A DNA stretch of 64,000 nt from Pseudomonas cavernicola. GTDB lineage: Bacteria > Pseudomonadota > Gammaproteobacteria > Pseudomonadales > Pseudomonadaceae. The first letter of the stretch is position 1. Each line of letters begins with the position of its first letter. Where the stretch lies: assembly GCF_003596405.1 (NCBI RefSeq), contig NZ_QYUR01000002.1:1628501-1692500 (forward strand), in the 5' to 3' direction. The position numbers were made by a program, and so were the translations under genes. This document shows positions 43,725 to 54,431 of this stretch, in pieces. The notes under the pieces are model-generated. The model had not been told where the DNA came from and ran no database searches. It worked only from the letters and a program-made list of their open reading frames with translations.

Positions 43725-44342
43725 GTGTTCGCTGAGACCCCTTCTCTTCTATATATACATGGCCTCAACAGTTCGCCGGCTTCGCACAAGGCCAGCCAAT
43801 TGCTGCGCGTTATGCAGCGTCTGGGGTGGGGCGAACAACTGCGCGTGCCGGAGCTGCACCATCACCCGCGGCAAGCCATCCGGCAACTGGAGGCGGCCAT
43901 TGCCGAGCTGGGCCGGCCGGTGCTGGTCGGCAGCTCCCTTGGCGGCTACTATGCGACCCACTTAGCCGAGCGGCATGGCCTGAAGGCCGTACTGATCAAC
44001 CCGGCGGTCTGCCCGCACCGGTTGTTCGAAGGCCACCTCGGTACGCAACAGAATTATTACAGCGGTGAGACTTGGGAGCTGACGGCCGATCACGTAGCAG
44101 CTCTGGCCGAGCTGGAAGTGCCGCCGCCAAGTGATCCGGCGCGTTATCAGGTGTGGCTGCAGACCGCTGACGAGACGCTCGATTACCGCCAGGCCGAGGC
44201 TTACTACCGCGGTTGTGCGCTGCGGATCCAGGCCGGTGGCGATCATGGTTTTCAGGGTTTTGCCAGCCGCTTGCCCGCGCTACTGGCTTTCGCCGGTTTT
44301 GCTTCCGCCAACTGGCGTGATTTCGATTTTTCCGACATTTAA
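43725..44342 (+). CDS. yqiA: YqiA-type esterase/alpha-beta hydrolase
   Basis: A 205-residue hydrolase of the YqiA family (acyl-CoA/p-nitrophenyl ester activity in E. coli). The nucleophile motif is GSSLGGYYA, the oxyanion segment YIHGLNSSP lies near the N-terminus, and GGDHGF carries the likely catalytic His. GTG at 43725 is chosen as start because the family N-terminus begins a few residues before LLYIHG; AGGA lies upstream. It is 21 bp before parE. Confidence 0.85.
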   Translation: MFAETPSLLYIHGLNSSPASHKASQLLRVMQRLGWGEQLRVPELHHHPRQAIRQLEAAIAELGRPVLVGSSLGGYYATHLAERHGLKAVLINPAVCPHRLFEGHLGTQQNYYSGETWELTADHVAALAELEVPPPSDPARYQVWLQTADETLDYRQAEAYYRGCALRIQAGGDHGFQGFASRLPALLAFAGFASANWRDFDFSDI

Positions 44343-44363
44343 CGACTGACGATACGAGACCCC

Positions 44364-46253
44364 ATGGCCAGTTATAACGCAGACGCCATCGAAGTCCTCT
44401 CCGGCCTCGATCCGGTGCGCAAGCGCCCGGGCATGTACACCGACACCAGCCGGCCCAACCACTTGGCTCAGGAAGTCATCGACAACAGCGTCGACGAAGC
44501 CCTGGCCGGCCATGCGAAATCGGTGCAGGTGATTCTGCATGAGGACAACTCGCTGGAAGTCAGCGACGACGGCCGCGGCATGCCGGTGGACGTTCATCCG
44601 GAAGAGGGCGTGTCGGGCGTTGAACTGATCCTCACCAAGTTGCACGCCGGCGGTAAGTTCTCCAACAAGAACTACCAATTCTCCGGAGGTCTGCACGGCG
44701 TCGGTATTTCCGTGGTCAACGCGCTGTCGACCAGCGTCGAGGTGCGGGTCAAGCGCGACGGTAACGAATACCGCATGACCTTCGCCGATGGTTTCAAGGC
44801 CAGCGAGCTGGAGGTGACCGGCACTGTCGGCAAGCGCAATACCGGCACCAGCGTGCACTTCTGGCCGGACCCCAAGTATTTCGATACGCAAAAGTTCTCC
44901 GTCAGCCGCCTCAAGCATGTACTCAAAGCCAAGGCCGTGCTTTGTCCGGGGTTGGCGGTCAGTTTCGAAGACAAGGCCAGTGGCGAGCGCGTCGAGTGGT
45001 ATTACGAAGACGGTCTGCGCTCCTATCTGGTGGATGCGGTCACGGAAGTCGAGCGGCTGCCCGATGAGCCGTTCTGCGGCAACCTCGCCGGTAACAAAGA
45101 GGCGGTGGATTGGGCACTACTGTGGCTGCCGGAAGGTGGCGAGAGCGTGCAGGAAAGCTACGTCAACCTGATCCCCACCGCCCAGGGCGGCACCCACGTC
45201 AACGGTCTGCGCCAAGGCTTGCTCGACGCGATGCGCGAGTTCTGCGAATTCCGCAGCTTGCTGCCGCGCGGGGTCAAGCTGGCACCGGAAGACGTCTGGG
45301 AGCGAATCGCCTTCGTCCTCTCGATGAAAATGCAGGAGCCGCAATTCTCCGGGCAGACCAAGGAGCGCCTGTCCTCGCGTGAGGCGGCGGCGTTCGTCTC
45401 CGGGGTGGTCAAAGACTCCTTCAGTCTGTGGCTCAACGAGCACCCGGAGTTGGGGCTGCAACTGGCTGAGTTGGCGATCAACAACGCCGGCCGTCGCCTC
45501 AAAGCCGGCAAGAAGGTCGAGCGCAAACGCATCACTCAGGGCCCGGCCTTGCCCGGCAAGCTGGCAGATTGCGCCGGCCAGGACCCGATGCGTTCCGAGC
45601 TGTTCCTGGTCGAAGGCGATTCCGCCGGTGGCTCGGCCAAGCAAGCGCGCGATAAAGAGTTTCAGGCGATCCTGCCGTTGCGCGGCAAAATTCTGAACAC
45701 CTGGGAAGTCGATGGTGGCGAAGTACTGGCCAGCCAGGAAGTGCACAACATCGCCGTGGCGATCGGTGTCGATCCGGGTGCGGCCGACCTGACTCAGCTG
45801 CGCTACGGCAAAATCTGCATCCTCGCCGACGCCGACTCCGACGGCCTGCACATCGCTACCTTGCTGTGCGCTTTGTTCGTCCGCCACTTCCGTCCGCTGG
45901 TGGATGCCGGCCACGTGTATGTGGCAATGCCGCCGCTGTACCGCATCGACCTGGGCAAGGAGATTTTCTACGCCCTCGACGAAGGCGAACGCGACGGCAT
46001 TCTCGACCGCCTAGTGGCCGAGAAGAAGCGCGGCAAGCCACAAGTCACGCGGTTTAAAGGCCTTGGTGAGATGAACCCGCCGCAGCTGCGCGAGACCACC
46101 ATGGACCCCAACACTCGCCGCTTGGTGCAGTTGACCCTTGAAGATTTCGACGCCACCCAGGAGCTGATGGACATGCTGCTGGCAAAAAAGCGCGCTGGTG
46201 ATCGCAAGAGCTGGCTGGAGTCCAAGGGCGACCTGGCCGAGGTTCTGGCTTAA
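44364..46253 (+). CDS. parE: DNA topoisomerase IV subunit B
   Basis: ATPase subunit of topoisomerase IV, which unlinks daughter chromosomes. The 629 residues comprise a GHKL ATPase domain (EVIDNSVDEA, SDDGRGMP, GGLHGVGISVVN), a transducer domain, and a C-terminal Toprim domain with VEGDSAGG and DADSDG. It starts at ATG 44364 and its stop overlaps the next ATG by 1 bp. Its partner parC lies 1.5 kb downstream, after two small genes. Confidence 0.95.
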   Translation: MASYNADAIEVLSGLDPVRKRPGMYTDTSRPNHLAQEVIDNSVDEALAGHAKSVQVILHEDNSLEVSDDGRGMPVDVHPEEGVSGVELILTKLHAGGKFSNKNYQFSGGLHGVGISVVNALSTSVEVRVKRDGNEYRMTFADGFKASELEVTGTVGKRNTGTSVHFWPDPKYFDTQKFSVSRLKHVLKAKAVLCPGLAVSFEDKASGERVEWYYEDGLRSYLVDAVTEVERLPDEPFCGNLAGNKEAVDWALLWLPEGGESVQESYVNLIPTAQGGTHVNGLRQGLLDAMREFCEFRSLLPRGVKLAPEDVWERIAFVLSMKMQEPQFSGQTKERLSSREAAAFVSGVVKDSFSLWLNEHPELGLQLAELAINNAGRRLKAGKKVERKRITQGPALPGKLADCAGQDPMRSELFLVEGDSAGGSAKQARDKEFQAILPLRGKILNTWEVDGGEVLASQEVHNIAVAIGVDPGAADLTQLRYGKICILADADSDGLHIATLLCALFVRHFRPLVDAGHVYVAMPPLYRIDLGKEIFYALDEGERDGILDRLVAEKKRGKPQVTRFKGLGEMNPPQLRETTMDPNTRRLVQLTLEDFDATQELMDMLLAKKRAGDRKSWLESKGDLAEVLA

Positions 46254-47251
46254 TGCGAACGCTGTTCGCGGCGTTGCTGCTGGTTGCCACACCGGCGCTG
46301 GCGCAACCGCTGGAAGCGTTGCAACCCCTCGAAGAGTTGCAACTACTGGCGGAACAACCAGTCGAGGGTATGCCCGGCGGCAATTTGTCCGGGCTGGCCT
46401 GGTGCGGCGATGCGCTGTGGGCGGTTTCCGATCGCGAGGATGACCGGCTGTACCGACTCGCTGCAACTGGTGGCGTATTGCACGCTGAAGCCGAAGTGTT
46501 CCAAGCCCCGGCGCCGCCGGACAGTGGCCAGCCCTGGGGGCTGCGCATGCGCACCTGGGTGGCTAGCCTGGCGCGTGGCGGAGCCCTGGACTTTGAAGGC
46601 TTGAGCTGTGACGCCAAAGGCAATCGTTATCTGCTTAGCGAGGCTCATGCCGGCGTACTGCAGCTTCCGCCGGCGGGCGCGGGGAGCTGGTTGAACCTGC
46701 CGCCCGGCCTGGTGCGGCAGGCGCGCGCCAGTGGCATGTTGTTGCATTTCAATGCGCTGTTTGAGGGGATTGCCGTCGATCCGGCCGGCGAGCGTCTGTG
46801 GCTGGCCGCCGAGCGCGAGCGCCGGGGTTTGCTGCTACTGCATAAACAGCAGTCGAGCTGGCGCTGTACCGGCGGTTGCGTACTGCTGGCCGAGGGCGGC
46901 AGGGAGGCGCCTCCGGCGCAACTCGGCAGCCGGCCGCAGGCGCGGGATTTCTCCGATGTCGCGCTGTTCCAGGGCCGGCTGTTTACCCTGGAGCGTCAGG
47001 CGCACCGCATCTGCCGACGTAAGCTGGAGACAGGTCAGGTCGAGCACTGCTGGTCCTTCGCCAATGAAGTGCTGACGGACGCGCGTCGCTACAGCCAGCC
47101 GTTCGGCGTGGCTGAAGGGCTGTGGGTCGATGCGCAAGGTGCCTGGATCGGCGTGGATAACGGCCGCAAGACGCGTGGCGATGGTGAGAAGCGGCCTGTC
47201 GTCTGGCGTTTCGCTGCCCCCGCCGCCGGCGGCTGGAGCGAGACGCCGTGA
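46253..47251 (+). CDS. Exported esterase-like phytase-family protein
   Basis: A 332-residue periplasmic protein with signal peptide MRTLFAALLLVATPALA. The rest has a beta-propeller-like pattern with LSGLAWCGDALWAVSDREDDRLYRL, ALDFEGLSCD and FEGIAVDPAGERLWLAAER, as in the esterase-like activity of phytase family. It overlaps parE by 1 bp and the next gene by 4 bp. Substrate unknown. The parE-X-Y-parC arrangement is common in Pseudomonas. Confidence 0.78.
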   Translation: MRTLFAALLLVATPALAQPLEALQPLEELQLLAEQPVEGMPGGNLSGLAWCGDALWAVSDREDDRLYRLAATGGVLHAEAEVFQAPAPPDSGQPWGLRMRTWVASLARGGALDFEGLSCDAKGNRYLLSEAHAGVLQLPPAGAGSWLNLPPGLVRQARASGMLLHFNALFEGIAVDPAGERLWLAAERERRGLLLLHKQQSSWRCTGGCVLLAEGGREAPPAQLGSRPQARDFSDVALFQGRLFTLERQAHRICRRKLETGQVEHCWSFANEVLTDARRYSQPFGVAEGLWVDAQGAWIGVDNGRKTRGDGEKRPVVWRFAAPAAGGWSETP

Positions 47252-47772
47252 GCACGCAAACCGTCGGCCAGCGTGCCGGAAGGGTGATGCTGGTGCTGGC
47301 CTGGGGCGCCGGCCTGCTGCTCGCTACCCATTTCTTCGGCCAGTGGGAGAACGAGCAGCGCAACCCCAATCAGTCGCCGACCTCGTCCCGCGGTGATGGC
47401 TATATCGAGGTGCGGCTGGCCAGTAATGGCCAGGGGCATTTCGTGTCCAGCGGACAGATCAACGGCGAAACCGTGTTGTTTCTCCTCGATACCGGCGCCA
47501 CCGATGTGGCGATTCCGGCCGGACTGGCCAAGAGCCTCGGCCTCAAACGCGGCGCGCCGGTCACTTTAAGTACCGCGAATGGCCTGAGTAACGGCTATCG
47601 CACCCATCTCGAGCGCCTGCAGTTGGGCGATATCGTCCTGCACGATGTGCGCGCACTGGTCGCCCCCGGCATGGACGGCGACGAAGTGCTGCTCGGCATG
47701 AGTGCGTTGAAACAACTCGAATTCACCCAGCGCGACGGCACTTTGGTGCTGCGCCAGACCACTACTCAATGA
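47248..47772 (+). CDS. Membrane-anchored retropepsin-like aspartic protease
   Basis: A 174-residue protein with one N-terminal transmembrane helix ([18 protein letters not shown]) and a periplasmic clan AA aspartic protease domain; the catalytic motif is [13 protein letters not shown], followed by the flap region. It probably acts as a homodimer. It starts at GTG 47248, overlapping the upstream gene by 4 bp, and ends 7 bp before parC. Substrate unknown. Confidence 0.82.
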   Translation: MSTQTVGQRAGRVMLVLAWGAGLLLATHFFGQWENEQRNPNQSPTSSRGDGYIEVRLASNGQGHFVSSGQINGETVLFLLDTGATDVAIPAGLAKSLGLKRGAPVTLSTANGLSNGYRTHLERLQLGDIVLHDVRALVAPGMDGDEVLLGMSALKQLEFTQRDGTLVLRQTTTQ

Positions 47773-47779
47773 GGCACGC

Positions 47780-50038
<2,259 letters not shown>

Positions 50039-50170
50039 GGCTGCCGGTCGCGTTGGATAGCGAGAGGCTGGAGTCGCGCGGTGGTTTAACGGATGATAGG
50101 CCGTCGTGGAACGTTTCGGTACGGCGTTTTGACTGCCGGCGGCCATCGGGCTGCCGCTTGGATGAGATGA

Positions 50171-50884
50171 ATGATGGTGTCGCGTTTTTCCTTGGTTCTG
50201 TTACTGAGCAGCGTGCTCGGCCTGGTCGGTTGTGTCAGTCAGCCGCCGGTCACGCTCTATCAGCTGGATAATGGCAATCCGGGCGTGCCCGCGTCGAGCA
50301 AAGGGCTGGCCGTGCTGCTGGGGCCGGTCTCGGTTGCCGATTATCTGCAGCGCGAGACACTGCTGCAGCGGCAGCCGGACGGTAGCCTGACATCGGCCTC
50401 CGAGGCGCGTTGGGCCGGTAGCCTGGGGGCCGATATCGATCAGTTGCTGTTGCGCCAACTGGCCTGGCGTCTGGACAGTCAGCGTCTGGTGCTGGCGCCG
50501 AGCGCGGCGGGCTTCGTGCCGGATGTGCAGGTAGTACTCTCGATCACCCGTCTGGATTCCGGGCCACAGCAGCCGGCGGTACTGGATGCGCAGTGGCGCC
50601 TGCTGGATAAGCGCGGTCAGTTGCGCGACAGTCGCATCATCCATCTGGAGGAGCCACATCAGGGGGCTGCCGCCGACCAGGTGCGTGCGCAAAGCCTGGT
50701 CTTACGCCGCTTGGTGGAACAGTTGGCGACGGCTATCCAGCCGTTGTCCGAGCCGCCGGCCGAGGAGCCACGTAAGGCGGCGCCCGCTGCCCCAGCGCGT
50801 ACTCGCGAGCCAAACGAGCCCAGCGGGCCGCAGATACCCAAGGCGGCGCCGGTACGAACCGATGTGGAAGTGTTTCGGTTCTAG
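50171..50884 (+). CDS. PqiC/ABC_trans_aux-type lipoprotein
   Basis: A 237-residue outer-membrane-type lipoprotein. The signal sequence ends in a lipobox at LGLVGC (Cys21), followed by the family start PPVTLYQLDN, VLLGPVSVADYLQR and SEARWAGSLGADIDQLLLRQLAWRL. The C-terminal 50 residues are Pro/Ala-rich and disordered. Such proteins partner MCE/Pqi lipid-transport systems, but no pqiA or pqiB is adjacent. Two tandem ATGs (50171, 50174) could start it. Its terminator is shared with the convergent gene. Confidence 0.82.
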   Translation: MMVSRFSLVLLLSSVLGLVGCVSQPPVTLYQLDNGNPGVPASSKGLAVLLGPVSVADYLQRETLLQRQPDGSLTSASEARWAGSLGADIDQLLLRQLAWRLDSQRLVLAPSAAGFVPDVQVVLSITRLDSGPQQPAVLDAQWRLLDKRGQLRDSRIIHLEEPHQGAAADQVRAQSLVLRRLVEQLATAIQPLSEPPAEEPRKAAPAAPARTREPNEPSGPQIPKAAPVRTDVEVFRF

Positions 50885-50892
50885 CGATTCAG

Positions 50893-50922
50893 TAAAAAAA
50901 AGCCCGCGTAATGCGGGTTTTT
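50893..50922. terminator. Bidirectional terminator
   Basis: Stem CCCGC/GCGGG (50903-50917) flanked by seven or more A on one side and T6 on the other, so it can stop transcription from both convergent genes. Confidence 0.85.
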
Positions 50923-51461
50923 TATGCGTCTTCCCGTTGCGCCAGCACGCGGCGCAAGCCGACTCCCAGGACCGTCAGCCCTAGGCAGGGCAGCCAGATC
51001 CAGCGCGCCTCCGACGCCAGCGCGGCGAGCCCGCGCGGACTGAAGAACCCGCCGATGAAAGGCGAGACCGCGATCGGCCGCCAAGGAAGGAAGTAGCGTT
51101 GCTCGCTCCAGGGCCAGAGCCAGGCAACGCCCAGACCACCATCGGTGAGCGCGTCCAGTAGGCTGTGGGAGGCGCAGGCCAGGGCGATCCACAACCCGCT
51201 CTTGCAGGGCCCGGCGCCGAGCAGGCGGCAACAGAGCGCGCCGAGTACCCCGAGCAGTCCGGCAAATAGCAGTGAATGACTGAAGCCGCGATGACCAAAC
51301 GCATCGCCATAGGCGACGCCGAGCTTAAAGGCCAGCACATCGAGGTCGGGTAGGCAGGCGGCGAGCAGGCCGGCCAGCAATAGGCGCGGTGGAATCACCC
51401 GGCCGCCCAGTATCAGGCCTATGGCCAATACCGGCAGCGGATGGCTGACCAGCGTGGTCAA
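50922..51461 (-). CDS. YdjM-like membrane metal-dependent hydrolase
   Basis: A 179-residue inner-membrane protein with four to five helices and the family's conserved polar residues: SHPLP near the N-terminus, LPDLD, HRGFSHS and SHSLLD. These His/Asp residues form the proposed metal site of the DUF457/YdjM group. It overlaps the YtjB-type gene by 4 bp, so they are cotranscribed. Substrate unknown. Confidence 0.82.
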   Translation of the reverse strand: MTTLVSHPLPVLAIGLILGGRVIPPRLLLAGLLAACLPDLDVLAFKLGVAYGDAFGHRGFSHSLLFAGLLGVLGALCCRLLGAGPCKSGLWIALACASHSLLDALTDGGLGVAWLWPWSEQRYFLPWRPIAVSPFIGGFFSPRGLAALASEARWIWLPCLGLTVLGVGLRRVLAQREDA

Positions 51462-53017
51462 GAGCGCGCGCGGCTCTCGTGCATGCGTGTCAGTTGTCGT
51501 TCCAGCAGCGAAGGGTAGGGCTCCAGCAGGCGCTCGACGCAGCAGGCGCCTTCCGGGCTGGCGATGGCGCGGATGCGTACGCGTTGGCGCAGCAGCGGGT
51601 CATCGCCAATGCTGCGCTCGACCAGCAGCAGGTTACGGCTGTGCTGGGAGAGTGCCAGGGCATCCTGGGCAGTATCGCTGAGCAGCAACTCGCCCTGGCT
51701 GAGGTCGAGCAAGTCTTCGCCGTCGGTCAGGCCGAGCTGGAGCTGCAGGGTGATGCCGCTGTCGGCGACTTCGATTTGCAGGGCATGTCCGAGGGCGCGC
51801 ATCAGCTCGCCGCAGCAGATGGCGTGGGTCAAATAGTCTTCGCCGCTGTCCTGGCTGTGGAACAGCATCAGGCTGCTGCCGTCGTTCAGGGTGTGCAGTA
51901 CGCCCTGGTAGAGCGCGGCGGCCTGGTCGAGGCAGTCACGGTAGCGTTGCAGCAAATCCATCAGGCGTGCGCGCGGCAGGCGGCGCAATTGCTCCTGAGC
52001 ACCCAATTGGATGGCCAGCACCGCGCTTTTCTGGGGCTCGCTGCTGACGGGGGTGAGGCTCGGCGTGGTGTCGGGTTGCGGGGCGCGCAGGTCGGCGAAC
52101 GGGTCGTCCTCTTCGGCGACGACCTGGCGGCGCGGCGCTTCGGTGTACTCGTCATCACCATCAAAGCTGGGGTCGCGCAGGTCGCGGATCTCAAAAGCCG
52201 GTTCAGTGCCGACGTCGTCGAGGTAGTCCTCGTCCTCTTCGGCATACTCTTCTTCGGAGTAGCTGTCTTCGGCATAGTCGGCTTCGGTGTATTCAGGTTC
52301 CGCTGGCGCTTCAGGCTGCGGCTTCTCCGGCACCAGGCGGGCCTGGAGCTGGCGGGCCAGGTCGCCAATCTCGTCCTGACGCCCGGCGCCAGGGGCCGGA
52401 TCGTCCGGATCACGCAACCACAGGCGCAGTTGCAGCAAGGGCGTGGAGATATGCCGACCCAGGCGCAGGCTCAAGGACAGGGTCAGCGCAAGCAGGATCA
52501 GGCTGAGCAGGCCCATGCTCTGCAAGCTGATGGTCATCGGCTGCTGGAACTGCTGCATATCCAAGCTGATGCGCAGGTGTCCGGCGATCACTTCCTGAAA
52601 GGTGACCGGCGTCGAGTACAGACCTTCGGCTTCCCCAAGCATGCCCTGGGTCGGCCGTGAGCCGGCTTCGGCGAGGATGCGATTATCCACGCTATAGATG
52701 GCTGCATGGGCCACCAGCGGGTTCTTCACCAGGTTGTTGAGCAGCACGTTGAGGCTGAGGATGTCATTCGACACCAGCAGCTCGGTGGCCGAGGAGGCGG
52801 TCTGGGTGATCAGGCTCTGCCCCAGGGCATCGGCCTGCTGCTGCATGGCCTGCTTGAACTGCATGCCCATGACCAAGGCGTAGATCACCAGTGCCAGCGC
52901 GACCAGCAGCAGACTGTGGCTGGCAATGCGCAGGGCCAGGGGCACACGTCGCTGACGCAGCGCGTGGAAGATCAACAGGAAGAAATTATCGGGTTTGACG
53001 GGCGCGGGCCGGTTCAC
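51458..53017 (-). CDS. YtjB/Smp (AhpA) family membrane protein with acidic linker
   Basis: A 519-residue inner-membrane protein: one TM helix (about 28-48), a periplasmic sensor-like domain (50-165), a second TM (about 167-190), then a cytoplasmic HAMP-like start. A very acidic Glu/Tyr/Asp-rich linker (about 235-320) leads to a C-terminal domain resembling a degenerate nucleotide cyclase fold. E. coli ytjB (smp) is likewise divergent from serB, which supports the assignment. The acidic linker and C-terminal domain go beyond the short E. coli protein. Function unknown. Confidence 0.72.
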   Translation of the reverse strand: MNRPAPVKPDNFFLLIFHALRQRRVPLALRIASHSLLLVALALVIYALVMGMQFKQAMQQQADALGQSLITQTASSATELLVSNDILSLNVLLNNLVKNPLVAHAAIYSVDNRILAEAGSRPTQGMLGEAEGLYSTPVTFQEVIAGHLRISLDMQQFQQPMTISLQSMGLLSLILLALTLSLSLRLGRHISTPLLQLRLWLRDPDDPAPGAGRQDEIGDLARQLQARLVPEKPQPEAPAEPEYTEADYAEDSYSEEEYAEEDEDYLDDVGTEPAFEIRDLRDPSFDGDDEYTEAPRRQVVAEEDDPFADLRAPQPDTTPSLTPVSSEPQKSAVLAIQLGAQEQLRRLPRARLMDLLQRYRDCLDQAAALYQGVLHTLNDGSSLMLFHSQDSGEDYLTHAICCGELMRALGHALQIEVADSGITLQLQLGLTDGEDLLDLSQGELLLSDTAQDALALSQHSRNLLLVERSIGDDPLLRQRVRIRAIASPEGACCVERLLEPYPSLLERQLTRMHESRARS

Positions 53018-53160
53018 AGAGCTCGGCTCTTCTTGAATGGAGTTGCCGCGCAGTATAGCGAGCGGCCAGGGGTGGGCAAAGCGCCACGCGTGCCCGTATG
53101 GCTGCGAAAGTGGTTAGAATGTGCGCCTTTTCATGGGCAACAGGCCCCAGGAGCTGCGCC

Positions 53161-54375
53161 TTGCGTGAAATCGTCCTGATCAACATCACCGGTGAAGATC
53201 GTCCCGGCCTGACCGCTGCCATCACTGGGGTGCTGGCGCAGGGTGGGGTGAATATCCTCGACATCGGTCAAGCGGTGATTCACGACACCCTGTCGTTTGG
53301 CATTCTGGTCGAGATTCCGGGCACCGAGCAGGCCTCGATAGTGCTCAAGGATGTGCTGTTCACTGCTTATAAGCTGGATCAGCAGGTGCGTTTCACCCCG
53401 GTCTCCGAGAGTGATTACCAGCAATGGGTCGGCGGCCAAGGCAAGCCACGGCATATCGTGACCCTGCTGACGCGCAAGGTGACCGCCGAGCAACTGCAAC
53501 GGGTCAGCTCGATCACCGCGAAGTACGGCCTGAATATCGACCATATCGATCGCCTGTCCGGGCGCATGCCGTTGGACACGCCGGCCGATCAGAGTAAGGG
53601 TTGCATCGAGTTCTCCGTGCGCGGTGAGCCCGCCGATCCGGTGGCGCTACGCGCCGAGTTCCTCAGCGTGGCGCAGGAGCTCAACGTCGATATCGCTTTC
53701 CAGCAGGATTCGGTGTTTCGCCGCAACCGGCGCCTGGCGGTGTTCGATATGGACTCCACGCTGATCGAGGCTGAGGTCATCGACGAACTGGCCAAAGTGG
53801 CTGGCGTCGGTGAGCAAGTCGCGGACATCACCGAAAGAGCCATGCGTGGCGAGCTGGATTTTCGTGCCAGCTTCAAAGAGCGGCTGGCGCTGCTCAAGGG
53901 TTTGCCCGAGACCGAGTTGGCTGCGATCGGTGCATCTCTGCGGCTGACCGAGGGCGCCGAAACGCTGTTCGCCGAACTCAAACGGCTGGGTTACAAAACG
54001 GCCATTCTGTCCGGCGGCTTTAGCTACTTTGCCAAGCAGTTGCAGGCCAAGCTGGGCATCGATTACGTCTTTGCCAATGAATTGCAGATCGTCGCTGGCA
54101 AGCTCACCGGAGTGGCGATCGAGCCGATCGTCGATGCCCAGCGCAAAGCGGACTTGTTGCGCGAGTTGGCGCAGCAGGAAGGTTTGCGCCTGGAGCAGAC
54201 CATTGCTGTCGGCGATGGCGCGAACGATTTGCCGATGCTGGCGATTGCCGGTCTGGGGGTGGCGTTCCGCGCCAAACCGTTGGTTAAACAGTCGGCCAAG
54301 CAAGCGATCTCGACCTTGGGATTGGATGGGGTTCTCTATTTGTTGGGCTATCGCGATCGCGATGGTCAGGATTGA
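53161..54375 (+). CDS. serB: Phosphoserine phosphatase
   Basis: HAD-superfamily phosphatase performing the last step of serine synthesis. It has 404 residues: two N-terminal ACT domains (1-180) and a HAD domain with DMDST (D196 nucleophile, D198) and GDGANDLPML. The start is TTG at 53161, with AGGAG seven bases upstream and the normal REIVLINITG N-terminus; an upstream in-frame ATG at 53098 would add 21 unrelated residues. It is divergent from the YtjB-type gene. Confidence 0.93.
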   Translation: MREIVLINITGEDRPGLTAAITGVLAQGGVNILDIGQAVIHDTLSFGILVEIPGTEQASIVLKDVLFTAYKLDQQVRFTPVSESDYQQWVGGQGKPRHIVTLLTRKVTAEQLQRVSSITAKYGLNIDHIDRLSGRMPLDTPADQSKGCIEFSVRGEPADPVALRAEFLSVAQELNVDIAFQQDSVFRRNRRLAVFDMDSTLIEAEVIDELAKVAGVGEQVADITERAMRGELDFRASFKERLALLKGLPETELAAIGASLRLTEGAETLFAELKRLGYKTAILSGGFSYFAKQLQAKLGIDYVFANELQIVAGKLTGVAIEPIVDAQRKADLLRELAQQEGLRLEQTIAVGDGANDLPMLAIAGLGVAFRAKPLVKQSAKQAISTLGLDGVLYLLGYRDRDGQD

Positions 54376-54387
54376 GTTCTTCTGCGC

Positions 54388-54420
54388 ATGAAAAAGCCGC
54401 CTGTGGGCGGCATTTTTCAT
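54388..54420. terminator. Bidirectional terminator between serB and fimX
   Basis: Stem GCCGCC/GGCGGC with a 4-base loop, flanked by AAAAA and TTTTT; it serves both convergent genes. Confidence 0.87.
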
Positions 54421-54431
54421 GGCGGAGGCAA

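Noticed and set aside
53098..53160. ATG start for serB at 53098
   Set aside because: It adds 21 unrelated residues and lacks a ribosome site, whereas TTG 53161 has AGGAG at ideal spacing and the family N-terminus.
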